In this document: positions 5,820 through 6,072 of the stretch, one piece after another
Numbering within the stretch: the stretch's first letter is position 1
How the letters are laid out: each line of letters begins with the position of its first letter
NCBI GenBank assembly: GCA_002787075.1
Contig: PCVT01000207.1
Coordinates: 1-6,072 of the forward strand
Length of the DNA: 6,072 nucleotides
Reading direction: 5' to 3'
Source: Parcubacteria group bacterium CG11_big_fil_rev_8_21_14_0_20_41_14
GTDB lineage: Bacteria > Patescibacteriota > Patescibacteriia > UBA2169
Position numbers and translations under genes: made by a program
Notes under the pieces: generated by a model
Told to the model about the DNA's origin: nothing
What the model saw: only the letters and a program-made list of their open reading frames with translations
Database searches by the model: none

Positions 5820-5958
5820 GAAGGTTTTGTCTACGGACTTTGCAAGTGGTTCGGCGAGAAGTCGTCGGGCTAACTGCTTGGAAAGGGGCAATGCTGACAA
5901 TTCTTCTTATCTTTGGTTTTTATTTTCAAAAACGGCTGTTGTGGGCAGTCGTTTTTTT
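5820..5958 (+). ncRNA. Candidate structured non-coding RNA
   Basis: A long imperfect hairpin can be drawn by hand. Outer pairs are GAAG (5820-5823)/CTTC (5903-5906) and TTGTC (5827-5831)/GACAA (5896-5900). An asymmetric internal loop follows. Inner pairs are CTTT (5838-5841)/AAAG (5882-5885), a 9-bp helix 5843-5851/5872-5880, a 4-base bulge, and CGGCGA (5852-5857)/TCGTCG (5862-5867) closed by GAAG. A smaller hairpin precedes it (5799-5803/5812-5816) and a terminator follows. The three wobble pairs (5847/5876, 5848/5875, 5854/5865) are G-U in plus-strand RNA but would be A-C mismatches in minus-strand RNA, which sets the strand. I recognise no known family; the stem, central bubble, stem layout recalls 6S RNA only loosely. 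No clear plus-strand promoter was found, so the 5' end is open. Confidence 0.45.
5928..5958 (+). terminator. Strong intrinsic terminator, possibly bidirectional
   Basis: AAAAACGGCTG (5928-5938) and CAGTCGTTTTT (5946-5956) form an 11-bp stem with one G-U pair and a 7-base loop. The T run continues to 5958, and six more T follow one G. On the minus strand the same stem has an A-C mismatch and a tail of five T, so it works better on the plus strand. It could also end minus-strand transcription about 40 bases past the stop at 5999. Confidence 0.8.
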
Positions 5959-5998
5959 GTTTTTTGCCAATGGCTAAGCTAGTTTCACTAGTGTCCCA

Positions 5999-6072
5999 TT
6001 AATAATCCCACAAACTGGGCTGTTTTTGATTAGTTTGTTGATCTAATGAAAAATTTTGTAGCTGAAACTCTG
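5999..6072 (-). CDS. Partial CDS, C-terminus of a possible Y-family DNA polymerase
   Basis: The 3' end of a minus-strand ORF that enters from beyond the right edge; 23 residues and a TAA stop (6001-5999) are visible. The tail QQTNQKQPSLWDY contains QPSLW, close to the bacterial sliding-clamp-binding pentapeptide QL(S/D)LF. That motif typically lies at the very C-terminus of DinB-type translesion polymerases after a short polar linker, as here. A terminator lies about 40 bases downstream. The strand agrees with all other genes. Twenty-three open codons can arise by chance, and a plus-strand ATG at 6046 (MKNFVAETL, open to the edge) competes for the same DNA but has no visible promoter or ribosome binding site. 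The polymerase identity is a guess from one short motif. Confidence 0.4.
   Translation of the reverse strand, partial: EFQLQNFSLDQQTNQKQPSLWDY

Noticed and set aside
5986..5993. CACTAGTG palindrome next to TGTCCC as an insertion-sequence end
   Set aside because: No matching inverted repeat, target duplication or transposase is visible in the window.
6007..6019. CCCA-TGGG hairpin followed by T residues as a second terminator
   Set aside because: The stem is only 4 bp and it lies within the likely coding 3' end of the partial minus-strand ORF.

Overview
The window looks like an AT-rich chromosome fragment from a small-genome bacterium, most likely of the Patescibacteria/CPR type (Parcubacteria-like). 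This is an inference from three things: short or missing 5' leaders with almost no Shine-Dalgarno sequences, a GGTGTCAGGAGTC-type intergenic repeat, and a mix of a type IV pilus ATPase with small membrane and hypothetical proteins. No rRNA or marker gene is present to prove it. TGA is used as a stop, so UGA is not recoded here. Every convincing protein gene lies on the minus strand, so the window is best read from right to left.

Right edge (5737-6072): a minus-strand ORF enters from outside and ends at 5999. Its last residues resemble the sliding-clamp-binding tail of a Y-family DNA polymerase. Next come a strong intrinsic terminator (5928-5958) and a long imperfect hairpin (5820-5906). All of their wobble pairs are G-U only in plus-strand RNA, so a plus-strand structured RNA is proposed. 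Nothing coding is supported between 5737 and 5998.

Centre (2200-5736): a tight minus-strand cluster starts from an extended -10 promoter at 5745-5753. Its order is tspO (tryptophan-rich sensory protein), a DUF2585/UPF0314 membrane protein, a 423-residue protein with two similar beta-rich modules and a lysozyme-like C-terminal domain, and two tandem SanA/YdcF-type (DUF218) membrane-anchored paralogues. Gaps are 10, 27, -4 and 3 bp, which suggests one operon, perhaps with an internal promoter before the DUF218 pair. The content points to the cell envelope: membrane proteins, a possible peptidoglycan- or glycan-active protein and DUF218 proteins. No pathway can be named.

Left (1-2191): a stand-alone Smr-domain gene with its own terminator is followed by pilB, the type IV pilus assembly ATPase, which has its own -35/-10 promoter. 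This block is bounded by two copies of a short repeat in opposite orientation (1-25 and 2152-2191).

The points most worth checking are the candidate plus-strand RNA, the matching TATAAT-N8-ATG leaderless promoters of pilB and tspO, the duplicated-module lysozyme-like protein without a signal peptide, the loss of family-conserved residues in the second DUF218 copy, and the inverted repeat pair.
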